64,000 bases of DNA from Rhynchopus sp. YZ270_cl-10 (GCA_964035575.1 OZ037884.1:620001-684000), one strand, 5' to 3'; shown: positions 8,770 through 20,000, numbered from the stretch's first letter. The notes: a model not told the origin generated them from the sequence alone. Numbers and translations are program-made.

Positions 8770-10755
8770 ATGTCTATCCCCACCATTCCTGCAATGCCGG
8801 TTGCAGCGGTGGAGCCGTCTGAGGAGGCTGTTGCTGGGAAGGCGTTGTACGAAAACCACCGACAAGTTCTCTTAGGGCAGGTGTTGGTTAACTTGGGGGT
8901 GGGTGAAGCTGAGAGCGTGTTTCCGAAGGGCCTGCCGGAAGGGCTCCCTGCAGCGCCTGTGTTTGCGGAGGTGGCAAGCATTGTGCGTCCGCAGGAGGCG
9001 AGCTATGTGGATCGTGCGTTCGCAGCGTTGGTCGCTCCGTTCTTCGCGTCGGGTGGGTCGGGGGCAGCGGCAGGCAGACCTGCAGGGCAAACAGCACGTC
9101 CTTCGGGCACCCCGGTGTTCACACCAACAGGGCAACCCTCTGCGCTTGGCCCCATGCCCGTAGCAGTGGCAGCCGCAACACCTCCTCCTCAGCTCCCATT
9201 TGGGGAAATGAGTCCAGATACGGTATGGCTTTGTTCGTTTGGAGGGTTTTTTTTTCTCGTTTTAAGTTCTGTGTGCATGAAAAGGTATTTGGAGTGAAGG
9301 TGCTTTGCCCAATACGGCTTCCGGGCTTCCACCTTTTGGTTCGACATCTTCTCTTACCCTGCCGGCCGCGCCCGGCCTCCTCTTCCAGCTGATTGGCGAA
9401 GTTGATCAACACGTCGTAGTAGATTTTTTGCCCTTCTTTGCAACCCTGGGTGCTCACGGTTCACCCCGGTGCCCTGCATCTGGTCCCCGACCAGCTCGGT
9501 CCCTCGCAATGCACGCCTGCAAGACTCAAGCAGTTCCCTAATCTCACGGTACGCCTCTCTAAAAGAGGGCGCAGATGAGGACAGGCAAGCACTCCGTCCG
9601 AACCACACAAAAAAGCTACCCAGTGGTTCCAGCCTTTTGTTGAAGACCCCAACACGTTTTTCTTTCCTCCTTGCCATGATGCTTGCCAAGTAACCTAAGA
9701 CCATTTGTGCGGATATCATCCACGCGCTAGTTTAGTGATACGACATCCATCTTCCCCCGAGGATGCTGTGCTATGCCAAGAGGGAATTCAAAACCATAAA
9801 TACGGTGTTTGTGGTAACGTGAGCATATTAAAGCTTTGTAAACCCCTAAGGCAGGTGGCAGGTCTCTCTGTCTATAACCCAAACAATTTCCCCCTCCTCT
9901 TTCAGATTCGTGCAGCTAAGAAGGTAGTAGACCCTGTGGACGGTACTATCAAACGTCTACGTGGGTTGGCGATAGACCGTGAGGAGCAGTTGGAGATTGG
10001 TGAGGTATGCACAGTCACCACTACCACCACCCACCCCACCCCATCCCGAACTTCCAAAGTAGTTTTACCATATGCTGTGTATCCCAAAAAGGTGTCTGCG
10101 AACGTCGTCGACTTTACTCTCTAAAAGATATGTCTGTGTGTGAGTGGCGTGTATCTTTGCATTTGGTCTTTTTTTGTACAAAATTATTGCTTGATCCTGT
10201 GAAAGAAAAGCCGTGGCTGCCAGTGATAGTAGTCTATAATTAAACGAATTCTTTTTTACATTTATTGCATATCAATGGGCATTAAACTGTAGAGCGTTCT
10301 GGAAGTGTTTACAACCACGCATTAAATTTGTGGCATGTATTCCATCAATGCACAAAGCATAGGTCTTCTTCTTGGTTGTTATTCTGGTGAAAACTGTCGT
10401 AAATGGCGGATATCAATACAATGCAACACACCCCAAATACCCCGGGAAACATTTTATGTATCAATTCCCTCATTCCTGGGAAACCTTAAAACGTGTTGAG
10501 GGGGGTTTCAAATATTCAAACCTAATTTCACAGATCCCTTGCCGTGAGCTGAGTGGCAAGGTGTACCGATGCTACCACAAAGCGCACACAGACGCATTGC
10601 GACGCTTTGAGGCTGAGGGCGGGGAGGAGAGCACGTGGCCTGCCTTCCGTACGGTGGAGGTGCTTGGCTGTGAAGGAGTCGTGCAGGACTTCCTTGAGTG
10701 TGCAGGGAAGGCGCGATCTGCGTTCATATCTGCACAGCCAATCAGTGCAGCATAG
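8770..10755 (+). CDS. Twin-CX9C (CHCH) mitochondrial protein, Mic19-like, three exons
   Basis: Exons 8770-9222, 9906-10004 and 10534-10755, all joined in phase 0. Donors are GTATGG and GTATGC; acceptors are CTTTCAG and TTTCACAG. The predicted protein has about 257 residues. Exon 1 encodes an Ala/Pro-rich N-terminal half without a clear domain. Exon 2 encodes a charged, probably helical stretch. Exon 3 holds two C-X9-C motifs (CRELSGKVYRC and CEGVVQDFLEC). Such proteins are imported into the mitochondrial intermembrane space and oxidised by Mia40. The C-LxxKVxxCY and final CxxxAR pattern recalls MICOS subunit Mic19 (CHCHD3), but the 32-residue spacer between the cysteine pairs is longer than usual. 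Exon 1 to exon 2 linkage is inferred from phase and order only. Intron 2 carries a repeat P copy (10191-10243). Confidence 0.65.
9354..9600 (-). pseudogene. Antisense fragment resembling an ALIX/BRO1-family V domain
   Basis: Inside the first intron of the CX9C gene, the minus strand encodes KEGQKIYYDVLINFANQLEE. This resembles the conserved KEGxKFYNxL segment near the end of the ALIX/PDCD6IP V domain. Just upstream, but in another frame, lies REIRELLESCRRALRGTELV. The frame change between the two suggests a decayed copy rather than an active exon. On the + strand the only long frame stops before the nearest donor-like GTACGC, so it is not an obvious exon of the host gene. Similarity is judged by eye. 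Confidence 0.3.
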
Positions 10756-11254
10756 TGCAAAAAGCCAACACAACCCTCATTTGGACACATTCCCTGGGTG
10801 CCTTTCGTTCTTCCCCAAGGAAAACGGCGCTGTTCGTGGCAAAAGACTCTGAGGTAGCGGGCGTGTTTGGGGTGAGAGGGGGTGCGGGGTGGGGGGTGGG
10901 GGTAGGTAGAGAGAGGGGTATGTGTGGCTGTGTGAATCTGCCCAGAGGTGTACGTGTTCAGGGCTGTTTTTTTACCTTTACTAGCGTTGAGGCGCAGAGA
11001 GAAGAAAAAAGGCCCAAAAAAAATTCCCCTTTTTTTTTTTCATTTTTTTGGGTTCGATAATGATGTTTCAGTTGCAGATGTTTGTGGTGTCAGCTTTTTT
11101 TTTGGATCATATGGGTTTCAGAGTAGTAGTGTGGATCTGCAGACGGTTCATTATTCCCTAATGTATTCCCACACACAACACCTCAGGACGAAACACTTTT
11201 TTTTGGCCCCTAAGCGCGGATTTGCTTAGGGTCTATTAACTCCTTTTCTTCAAA
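10756..11254. other. Intergenic, no gene seen
   Basis: G-rich (10880-10920) and T-rich runs separate the CX9C gene from COG6. The COG6 ATG follows GTCTATTAACTCC and TTTTCTTCAAA. Confidence 0.6.
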
Positions 11255-14200
11255 ATGTCTTCTTCTGCCATGGCGTCGTCTACACGGAGTGCGGAGGGGG
11301 AGGCAGTGGGGTTGAGGAGAAACTTTTCTGGGAGTTTGAGGACAGGTAGCACGGCACCGGCGAACAGTACTTTGACACGCAAGCTGAAGAAGGTGTTGGA
11401 CGTTCCGATGGACGATAACATGAGGGCGTCGCTGGCAGCGATCAGCGATGTGTACGCACTGAGCAACGACGACACACAGACGCATCAGGAGGTCACCGAA
11501 CGGCGCAACCTCCGTTCAGCCCTTGAGTCCCGCACCTTAGCCCTCCATGCAACGTTCCTGCAGGAATTCCAAAAGGTAGCAGAGCAATTTGACCGCGTAG
11601 CTGCAGACGTCGACACCCTCAGCACCTCTTGCAACAGTATGTCCACCGCACTCAAGACCACCCGCGCCAATTCCATCACAATGACGGACCAGCTCGCGGT
11701 TCTCCAAAATGAGCTTGACGAGGCGAAAGCAAAAGAAGACCAGGTGAAATCATTCCTCGCCCGCTTCCATCTGACTGCAGAGGAGAAGGCTGTGCTCCAC
11801 CGCGACGTGAGTCCTCAGTTTTTCTCTGTCCTTGACAAGGTGAAGGATATTCATAGTCACTGTGTCGAGCTTCTTAATGCACAGCACCAACAGGCTGGGG
11901 TTGAAGTTATGGAAATGACGCACATCCAGCAGACGCAAGGATATGAAAAGCTTAACCGCTGGGTACACCACCAGACACAAACCATCATGACACATGATGT
12001 ACCGGACATCCCGACACTCTATGTCCGGGCGATGCACTCTTTGAAAGACCGCTCTGCGTTGTGGTGTTCTTGTATGCGCGATATTGCTCAGATTCGGAGA
12101 ACTACTTTAGTCAGAAAACTGTTCACAATTCTGACCCGAGGAGAGGACGAGGCACAGCCCAGCGGAGGTGCGGAGAACCTCCAAAGCATCGCGAGTGTAC
12201 TGGCGTGGGTGCACCAGAGTGTGGCTGAGGAGGCAGACCTGCTGGACAACTTCTTTTCCAATGAGAAGGCGCTGAGCGACTCGACGTCGCTTCGCTCCTC
12301 TGTAGGTAACGTTGGGGAAAAGATCTTTGAAGTAAGCAGGGCCGACCTTCTTGACACAGTGTTCGAAGGGCTGGTGCGCCATCTGCGCCTCCGTATTGAG
12401 CGTGCCCTTGAAGCAACGCCGATTGCAAATGAAGAAACCAGTTTGGTCTTCTTTTTCAAACTGGAGTCGATCCTGCAGTTCTACTGCGCTATGGTCACCC
12501 CTCTGCTTGGAAAGAGTGCCGCGCTTTCACAGCTTCTTGGGGATCTCAAGCTTGCGACGTTGAAGAGCTTTTTTGATGTTCTCAAGAAGGTTAGTGATCA
12601 CATCATCGGAAGTACTTGCCAACCAGGTCCCGACCTCGCCCCGCCCCCGTTGATGTACGAATCGCTTGCAAAGCTGCGTCTTATGATGGACACTCTCGCA
12701 GACTCTCTTACTCCACCAGAAGAGCGTGAGTCTGAATTTGGTGCTGTCATCAGCGGCATCATCGAGCCACTGCTCAAGGTCTTGGAGCGGGTGGAGTCGT
12801 TGGATTCATCGTCGAAGTGCACGTTGACAGTGAACTGTCTGTACCTCATTGTGACAACCTTCGCGGAGCAGCCGTTCACCAGAACGAAGGCGCTGCTTGT
12901 AAAGGAGAGGCTGGACAACGAGGTGCAGCTGTTGGTGTCGCTTCAGGCGGATGCGCTGCTGCGGAGGTCGGGGTTGAACGATGTGCACGCAAAGATTCTG
13001 TCGCACCGCGAAACTGCGCCGGAACACCGCCAGCCGCTATCAAGCTACAGCGTCACCTCTGTCGACAGCATCCAAGAGAGTGTGCAGACGTTCTACAAGT
13101 TCATGTACACCCTCGGGTCTGTAACCTTCCCCCTCAGCCAGCGCATCCAAGCAGCACCCCTCAAGGCGCAGGTCAACCAGGATACAATCAAAGCAATCTG
13201 CGATGCCTACGATTTGGTATGTAATTGAAAGAGGAAGGGGAGGGTCTTGAGGGACAATGCTCATCTTTTTTTTTTTTTTTGACCGGCGTTTTCAGAGTTT
13301 ATTTTTCGATCCGGTTTTTCAGGCCTCAAGGGGGGTCGAAATTTTTGTCAGCCGAGCCCGGGCGCGCTGCGCGCGCCCGGGTCCCCACCTTAGCTCAAGT
13401 TGGGGGCCTCCGGCGGAAAGTAAGAATTCCGTGGTTGTCCAACTGCGGAGTTCGGCACTTCACTGATATTTACACCAGGCAGACGGGGCACACGAATTAT
13501 CAGTAACCTCAGTACATTTACAAAAGAAACGGCGGTCATGGCACCCAAAGGTTCCTGGCGAAGCCACGGTACGCAACATTTCAAAAATTTGCGCTTAAAA
13601 TTACACATTTTTACCGCCAAATTATGTCATGGGAAGGGTGTGATGCAAGCTTGCGCCGCAGGCGCACGGTACGCTACTTTTTGTCTTTCGCCATGCTGCA
13701 TGCTTCCTTTTCCTTCGGCACTTGACAAATTGAGTCGCGTTCTGGCTGTCACGGGGTCACATTGTTCACGAGGCACGAGGCTGAATATGGCCCCATGGCG
13801 AGTGTGGGTGCATGCCGGGCCTGACCCCCCCTGGAAATTTTTCGGGCCCCCGGATTTTTTTTTCTCCACCCCCCCTGGACACGTCTGAAAAACCCCCCAA
13901 GGGGGGTCGAACCCCCCCCCACCCCCACAAAAAAATCTCTGGGCGTTTTAGCACTTTTCAACCACTCTTTTGTTGGCGCACTGTCGAGAGGGCAAAATTT
14001 CTTTCTTTTTTTTCGCAATTTTGCTTTTCATTGAATGTCATATCCAGATACGGTGCCACAAAGTATTTCTTGCACGCCTTCATTAAAAAGACCACCCGAG
14101 GGTGGTATTTATCACCTTTTCAGGTTTTCATGAACCCCTTTTTTCACACCTACACAATTTTTCCCTTCAGGTCTTCACCGAGATGATGGACCCTTCCAAT

Positions 14201-14272
14201 CAATACGAAGACGCGCGGGCCATGTTCCAGCATACACCGGACAACGTCCGCACACTGCTTGACGTGCGGTAA
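11255..14272 (+). CDS. COG6: Conserved oligomeric Golgi complex subunit 6
   Basis: Exons 11255-13216 and 14171-14272, phase 0, donor GTATGT, acceptor CCCTTCAG; about 687 residues, normal for COG6. The N-terminal region LTRKLKKVLDVPMDDN, the following RNLRSALE...FLQEFQKV...DVDTLSTSCNSM coiled coil, and the long alpha-helical body match the COG6 family. The last exon (VFTEMMDPSNQYED...HTPDNVRTLLDVR) supplies the expected C-terminus, which confirms the intron. COG6 belongs to lobe B of the COG tether, which captures retrograde vesicles at the Golgi and so keeps glycosylation enzymes in place. The ATG is preceded by AAAA and is the first in frame. The 954-bp intron contains a complete hAT-like element (13293-13941). 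Confidence 0.9.
13293..13941 (+). mobile_element. Non-autonomous hAT-like transposon in the COG6 intron
   Basis: The ends are CAGAG...CTCTG and the element is flanked by a perfect 8-bp repeat GGCGTTTT (13285-13292 and 13942-13949), the target-duplication size of hAT elements. Inner termini are T-rich on the left and, inverted, A-rich on the right. About 330 bp of its interior (13410-13745) is shared with the 1.36-kb element at 37509-38864, including CGGCGGAA, CTGCGGAGTTCGGCAC, GAAACGGCGGTC and GCGAAGCCACGGTACGCAA. No transposase is present. It lies wholly within the intron and away from both splice sites. Confidence 0.8.
13357..13381. repeat. Perfect 11-bp GC hairpin
   Basis: CCCGGGCGCGC, a 3-base loop TGC, then the exact inverse. 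It lies near the left end of the intronic hAT element and would be very stable in RNA or single-stranded DNA. Confidence 0.85.
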
Positions 14273-14705
14273 CCCTTCACTGCTTCCCTCCCCCTCTCCA
14301 ATGGATGCGTTTCCATTTTAAAGAAAGTAAAGCGAATAATGGCGTGGGAAACCCAGGGGACAGAGAGGTTTTCTTAAGGCTGGTAACTGCTACACAACCA
14401 GCTTTCCAACCGCAAAACACGGTGTTCTCCATTAAGACAGTAACTTCGATTTGGGGTCGGGGTGGGGGGAGAGGGATGGGGAAATGGGGTTTGGGGTGGC
14501 TTGGACCAATGCCTCGTTGGATTAACGTAATTTAGTACCTTTATTTTATTTTTTTTAACGGCAAACTTGAAAACAAACAACTAAGGGAAAAGAGGACTGT
14601 TCTCCCCCGTGTGTTAGGTGGGGGGAGAAAAGAAAGCTCTAAACAAAATAACGCAAAATATTGAGGCAGCTTTGAATTCTGACCCGACCTCGGAAGTGTT
14701 TCAGT

Positions 14706-14784
14706 ATAGTGGGATCCTCAAAAAAAGGTAGAGTGAAGCCCATCCTCGGGGTCTACACTACAACCAAGATTTCAAAAAAAAAAA
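14706..14784 (+). repeat. Divergent repeat B copy with A tail
   Basis: TATAGTGGGATCC ... CATCCTCGGGGTCTACACTA, CAACCAAGATTTCAA and an A run. The consensus form is at 27802. Confidence 0.6.
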
Positions 14785-15156
14785 AGCCGTCACACACATG
14801 CAACATCTCGTCTTCCCCCCCTCGCTTTTCACGCCCTAACGCTCGCAAAAAGAGAGAAAAAAAAGAAGAAAAAAGGTCTATCTCCCTTTCGTTGCATCTT
14901 GCGTTCCACATTGCAGGTCAGGACAATGTAAGGATTGACAGATTGAGAGCTCTTTCTCGATTCTCCATTGTGTGGTGGTGCATGGCCGTTCCTGGTTGGT
15001 GGAGTGATTTGTCTGGTTGATTCCGTTAACGAACGAGATCTCGACCCTTAAAAACTTTGCCTTGGTCAGTCCATTGTGTAACAATACCTATTTCCCCCCC
15101 CCACCCCAGACGTTGCATTGAGGAATTAGTCGCTATCTTAACAAAGAAGCGCACCT

Positions 15157-15262
15157 ACCTCTCAACTTACAAAGTACTACAATGAAATGCAATACAAAAC
15201 AAACAGAGTAGCAAAAACAAAAACAAAAACAAAACAAAGTTGAAACAAACTTTTTCAAACAC
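15157..15262 (+). repeat. Repeat O copy
   Basis: CTCAACTTACAAAGTACTAC, then AATGAAATGCAATACAAAAC, GAGTAGCAAAAACAAAAAC and GTTGAAACAAACTTTTTCAA. Shared with 22213-22285 and in part with 32865-32930. Confidence 0.65.
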
Positions 15263-15337
15263 CCCAGACGTTGCATTACACAACACACCTTCTCTCTGCC
15301 TACACACCCTCCACCCCCGTGGGGGAAACCATTCCCA

Positions 15338-17160
15338 ATGGCAGCTACAGCGATTGAGGCGCCTGAGACTAGGCTGTACAGAGATGACGGGGAGTTCAGG
15401 AGGTTCACGGAGGTAATGCTGTTGGAGCCGCCGAAGCTGGAGGTGGACCAGTTTGTGACAGATGCGGGGGAGGTGAAGACGGCGGTGGTGTGGCTGGAGG
15501 ATAAGAAGCCTGCGCTGTTTGACGCGGAGGGGAACCCAACTAAGCAAATGAAGGAATGTCTCGCGAAGTACAACAAAACCAGAGAGGCCTGGCGGAAAGG
15601 TGTACCAGAAGGGGTAGCGGGAGTGTTAAGCCTGTTAGGTTTGGGTCCAAAGGTGATCCGGACGGCCCCTTCTTCCCCTACCTCCGAAGACCCGACATCG
15701 ACAGTTCCAAAAAAACCATCGAGTCTCTCGATTTTTGCAAAGATCGCAACACTCCTCTGTTTTGTTGTCCTCATCTGGTATATCTGGCCGATCTGGAAGG
15801 TCCTTATTGACCCTGAAACGACAGACAACTACAAGCTTCTTGGCCTGCCTTCCAACCCACCTGCTTCAAAGGCTGCTATCAAAAAGGCGTTCCGTCTGTA
15901 CGCCATGCATCATCACCCCGATAAGGGCGGCGACGCTGCGCAATACATGCGGGTATACAAAGCCAAAGAGGAGCTTCTAGAACTGAAGGACTCAGGGATG
16001 GAGGAGGAGGGGCTCTCAGGGGAGGCAAAAGAGAACAATTTGAGTGTCGTGATGTTCATTGGGTTTGTGCTGGGAAGGTTCTACACTGTGTCCCTGCTGG
16101 GGTCCGAATTTGTGATGAAATTGGTCGATACGCGAGACGCGAACGTCGCAAAATATACACAAGCTGTTGTGCACACATTCGTCATGGCGTTGTTCATCTG
16201 GGAGTCGGGCCTCACATTTTCTTCTCTGATGCTTGTTTATAATCTTTACAACCACCTTGCAAAGCTTGTTAAAAATGAGGGATTTTCCAGTCCATGGCCA
16301 GACCACAACCACCTGAAATGGGAGTGCTGGCGGTATGTAGTGTTTATCTTCGTTCCGTGCACGGTGTTGTTTGTTTATGAAATGCGTGATGTGTTCAGTC
16401 TGATGGTTGCAGCGCGCGGCATTGTTGGGTGTGTGTTTGTTGCGTGCTTCATTCATAGGCATAGACCGTATATTTTTGTGCAGCATGCACTGCGTTCTAG
16501 AGCATATGCATATGGGCATCCCTTCTTCTCGAGGGAGAGGGTGTTGGGTTTGTTGATTCCTGTTCCCCTGCGGGTGATTTTGGAGTTGTTTGCCGACGAT
16601 GTGTTGGCATACGCAATGCACGTTCCCACGCAGTTCCGTGCAGCGTGCTTTGTATTGCTCTTTGTCTCGGTCCTGCAGAATATGGTTTACCCTCCGCTCT
16701 CGATGCTTCCGTTTGGGAATCATGAAAAATGGAAGTCCGTCGCGGAGTCGATTTTTACGATTAAGCAGAAGAAGGATGACATTGATGGGAAGGCTGCAAC
16801 AAAGGAGGCGAAGAAGTCCGAGGCTGCGGCGAAGGCGATGCGTACAGCAGAGGCAGCTGCGACAACGACAGCGCAAGATGTGTTGGAGCAGAAGCAGCGC
16901 GAGGAGAATGCGGCAAAGGGGATGAGACAGAGTTATATGGCGGTATGCAGCGACACATTTTTTTCCACAAAATTACGAACTCCGGCTGGGGAAAAGACAT
17001 CCATCCCTGACAACAAACTTATGGAAACCCGCGCAGCTGATGCTGTGCGAGAACGAATGTAATCAAGATGACTAAACACAGAGAGGCTTAGAGGTCATCT
17101 TATAAACTTTTTCTTCTTAACTTTCAGGTGGCGAAGCACAATTTGTACCTATTCATCTGA
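15338..17160 (+). CDS. Multi-pass membrane J-domain protein (Sec63-like layout)
   Basis: Exons 15338-16942 and 17128-17160, phase 0, donor GTATGC, acceptor TTAACTTTCAG. The N-terminal 125 residues are soluble. A transmembrane segment (FAKIATLLCFVVLIWYIWPI, about 129-150) precedes a J domain (DNYKLLGL...HPDKGG, HPD near residues 193-195). Five or so further hydrophobic segments follow (VVMFIGFVLG, FVMALFIW, YVVFIFVPCTVLFVY, GIVGCVFVACFI, AACFVLLFVSV). The tail is Ala/Lys/Glu-rich coiled coil. The HPD motif should stimulate an Hsp70, and membrane placement suggests the ER. A J domain among TM segments recalls Sec63, but no Sec63 Brl domain is obvious, so I give no symbol. The short last exon encodes VAKHNLYLFI. 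A second acceptor at 17231 could give another C-terminus. Confidence 0.8.
17065..17107 (+). repeat. Hairpin repeat A inside an intron, next to the 3' splice site
   Basis: AAGATGACTAAACACAGAGA then GGCTTAGAGGTCATCTTATA. The stem pairs GATGAC with GTCATC and CTAA with TTAG. It ends 20 bases before the acceptor of the J-domain gene's intron. Confidence 0.75.
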
Positions 17161-17231
17161 CAGTTTTTCTTTAGTTTCATTTTTTGATTACTCAAATCCC
17201 TCATTTAAAATGCAAAAATAAAATTACACAG

Positions 17232-17375
17232 TTGGGTGTCGTCTTCGCCAGCATCGTTGCGTTTGGTGTTTTCCTTGTTGGATTTGGTCACGTTATGGAG
17301 CATGGTGCCCCAGTATCACCTGAGTTCAAAACCTTCTGCAAGAACATGCTGACAACGCTCGACATGAACAAATAA
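17232..17375 (+). CDS. Candidate terminal exon encoding one transmembrane segment
   Basis: After a possible acceptor (AAAATTACACAG, 17220-17231) the frame encodes LGVVFASIVAFGVFLVGFGH and a short polar tail ending MLTTLDMNK, TAA 17373-17375. It has no suitable ATG of its own. Phase 0 would allow it to join the 16942 donor of the J-domain gene as an alternative last exon in place of 17128-17160, adding a TM segment. It could instead be the last exon of a small separate membrane protein. The acceptor has a poor pyrimidine tract. Confidence 0.4.
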   Translation: MGVVFASIVAFGVFLVGFGHVMEHGAPVSPEFKTFCKNMLTTLDMNK

Positions 17376-17870
17376 GCAGGGGCAGGGGGGGGAAGAGAGG
17401 AGAAGAATCGGAGGGGCGAATGGGATCTGGGTGCGAACCTGTCTGATGTATAGCCACGCAATGTTTTTGAACAGACTCTTAGAGTGCAATCAAGAAGAAA
17501 AAAAATGGGATCGGGGGAAATAAAGACAGTATGAAGAGAGGGTCTGGTGTGGATAGCGAGGTGTGGGAGGGGGTGACAGATGTGAGCAGGCGAGGCTGTG
17601 TAGCTTCTTATGTATTGCATCAGTGTTTTGTAAGGTGGTTGATGAGTGACGAATTAGACTTAGGTTCACCTGTTTTGAGTAAAAATAAAATAACGGCCCC
17701 ATGAAAAAAAAAAGCTCAGTAGAGAAGACAAATGCAAATAAGACATTCCCTCATAACAAAATGAAACACAACGTATCCCCTGTTCAATTTTTTTTTTTTG
17801 AAACACTGAAACTTCCTCGACCACATCACACACACAGGGCACTCCCCACAAAACTTAAAAAAAAGCGGAA
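17376..17870. other. Intergenic, no gene seen
   Basis: G-rich then A-rich sequence. A pyrimidine-rich CA stretch ending CACACAG (17837) precedes the esterase ATG and could serve as its leader splice site. Confidence 0.5.
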
Positions 17871-19582
17871 ATGAAAACCCAGGTTGTATGTGCGCTGCTT
17901 CTTGCAGTGGCTCAGCCTGTGACAGGTGACGTGTGGATGAACGGCTTGTTCCAGAACCACATGGTGCTGCAGCAGGTCGATGCAAAGTTTGGGATCCCTG
18001 CACCTTATCTGTACGGAACCGCAAACCTCGGGGATTACGTGACTGTGACCGGGAGCTCTGGGTTCCCTGGCCCGTTCCAGTTGACGCTGCATCGACGAAC
18101 GGGTCGACCACCATCGGGAACTGGTCTGTGGCTATCCCGACGCCTGCAGTGAATGGTCCGTACACAGTCACCGTGTCCGCGTACAAGGCAAAGGGCGGGC
18201 CGCTGCTGAACAGCATTGTGATGGAGGATGTGCACTTCGGTGATGTGTTTGTGTGCAGCGGGCAGTCGAACATGGTGCTGACTGTGGGGAAGACAGACAA
18301 CGGTGCAGAGGAGCAGAAGCTGGCAGACTCCTTGCCGAACATCCGCATCTTCGACACTGCACACTCAGAGTTCGACTACCCTGTCATGAACATCAGCTCG
18401 GGTGGTGCCATTAACGGTGCTGACGCAGGACCCGTGAACTGGACCGTTGCTGGGAACGCCACCATCGGACGGTTCTCGTCTGTGTGCTGGACTGCAGGAA
18501 GGATGCTGGCACAGTGGCTGACCGAGGAGCGCGACGCGACCCCGTACATCGGGCTGATCCAGTCGACCATTGGGGGGACAAGTGTGCACTTCTGGGCACC
18601 TGGGGGTGTTGGTGCGGAGTGCAACAAAACCGGTGGGCTGCCTGCAACAGGGGAGGCGTCGCAGCACGTGGCGGGGTGGCTGTGGAACGGGATGGTGAAC
18701 CCGATTGCAAACGGTGGGAAGGGGCTTTCCATCCGTGGTGCTGCCTACTACCAGGGGGAGGCGGACAGCGGGGAGAACGACCAGTACACCCGCAGTGCCT
18801 ACGCGTGCGAGCTGTCGGGGCTGATGAACAGTTGGCGTGCCGCTTGGGCGAGGGCAAGCACCCCCTTCCCGTTCATCATTGTGCAGCTCCCTGGTGGTGG
18901 GGGTGTGTCGACAGGGGAGAAGGGATGGGGAGCGGTGCAGGCTGCACAGGCAGATGCAGTGAGGGATGTGACGAACGCAGGTCTGGTGATGTGCCCTGAC
19001 CAGGGGTACGGCGGGCTGCACTTCCCGCACAAGATCGAGATCTCGACACGTCTGTACAACGAGTGGCGGAGCAAGGCGTACGGCGACAGCACAGCGAAGG
19101 TGGACAACCCGTCACCTGTGTCTGCAAAGCGTGTGTCTGACACGGAGTTCATTGTGAAGCTGGCGAACGCAGACGGGCTTGTTCTCCGTGAGTCCTACAT
19201 GTGCAACATGACGCACACAGCTGTGCAGTACGGGAACGGGAGCCAGATCAACGCCACATGCTGTGACCACAACCTCGTGAACGAGGTGCTCGTGCACCTT
19301 GAGGGCTACGCCACAGTCGACCATCAGGGTCACTGGGTGAACCAGTCGTGGGCGGACTACGGCGCTGTCCCCACAGCGGCCATTGTTGACGCCTCGCGCT
19401 CACAGCTGAACGTGACGGCCCTTGTGCCTGGGCCTGGGATGATGTTCGGCAGGAACAAGATTATGTCTGTTGTGAACGCGACTGTGCAGTACATCGATGT
19501 TGTTGCCGGCACAGGGTGCCAGGTTGCGAACGGGGACGGTCTGGTCATGGGCCGCTTTGGCGAGATGAACGTTACTGTGTAG
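17871..19582 (+). CDS. Sialate O-acetylesterase-like secreted SGNH esterase, one frameshift
   Basis: ATG 17871 starts a signal peptide (VVCALLLAVAQPVTG) followed by GDVWMNGLFQNHMVLQQ, the usual N-terminal strand of the SASA family. After about residue 72 the homologous reading moves to another frame, with the change between about 18070 and 18110, and continues to TAG 19580-19582. There is no plausible intron at the switch; one base seems to be missing. The second part has the catalytic serine block CSGQSNM (near 18255), YYQGEAD (near 18747) and DQGYGGLHFPHK with the catalytic His (near 19005-19035). Several N-x-S/T sites fit secretion. Enzymes of this family remove O-acetyl groups from sialic acids or other sugars. 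The shift may be a sequencing error or a recent inactivation. GC and codon use match its neighbours. Confidence 0.8.
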
Positions 19583-19720
19583 GTTGCATGCAAGCTAAAC
19601 GCAACTAATGAATGTGGTGGTGGTACTTTGCACATACACCCTACACCGCAATACAACCAAATGCGAACACTCGATCTCCCTTCCACCCTGCTATTGTTTG
19701 ATAGTCTGAGCTTTGTATTA

Positions 19721-19752
19721 GGTGACTAAGGACAAGAGGCTTAGGTTTATCT
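19721..19752 (+). repeat. Hairpin repeat A copy
   Basis: GGTGACTAAGGACAAGAGGC then TTAGGTTTATCTG; CTAAG pairs with CTTAG. Confidence 0.65.
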
Positions 19753-19960
19753 GTTTATCTGTTTTTTTTTCTCTGCGGTATTTGCTCTCGTAGTTCACAG
19801 GTGAATGTCTTTTGTGTATGAGCACGACCGAGCTGCGTTTCAGCTCTTTGTGTTACAAGACATCACATCCTTTGAACACCAATGTCATCGCGTTTTGTGC
19901 TTGCATTCTTTGTCTTTTGTGTGCAACATTGTTCTCGTTTGCGTCTTTTGTTTTTTATCG

Positions 19961-20000
19961 AGGTGACTAAGCACGAGAGGCCTAGGTTCATCCTATAAAC
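19961..20000 (+). repeat. Hairpin repeat A copy
   Basis: AGGTGACTAAGCACGAGAGG then CCTAGGTTCATCCTATAAAC; close to the consensus. Confidence 0.8.

Larger units (their letters stand above)
14273..15337. other. Intergenic with repeats B and O
   Basis: No gene seen. It contains a divergent repeat B with A tail, A/G-rich and G-rich tracts, and a repeat O copy shortly before the J-domain gene. Confidence 0.6.

Noticed and set aside
9305-9541. Plus-strand exon in the CX9C gene's first intron
   Set aside because: The frame stops before the only nearby donor and lacks a good acceptor; the minus strand reads better.
15338-17160. Naming the J-domain protein SEC63
   Set aside because: The J domain and TM segments fit only in part and no Brl domain is visible.
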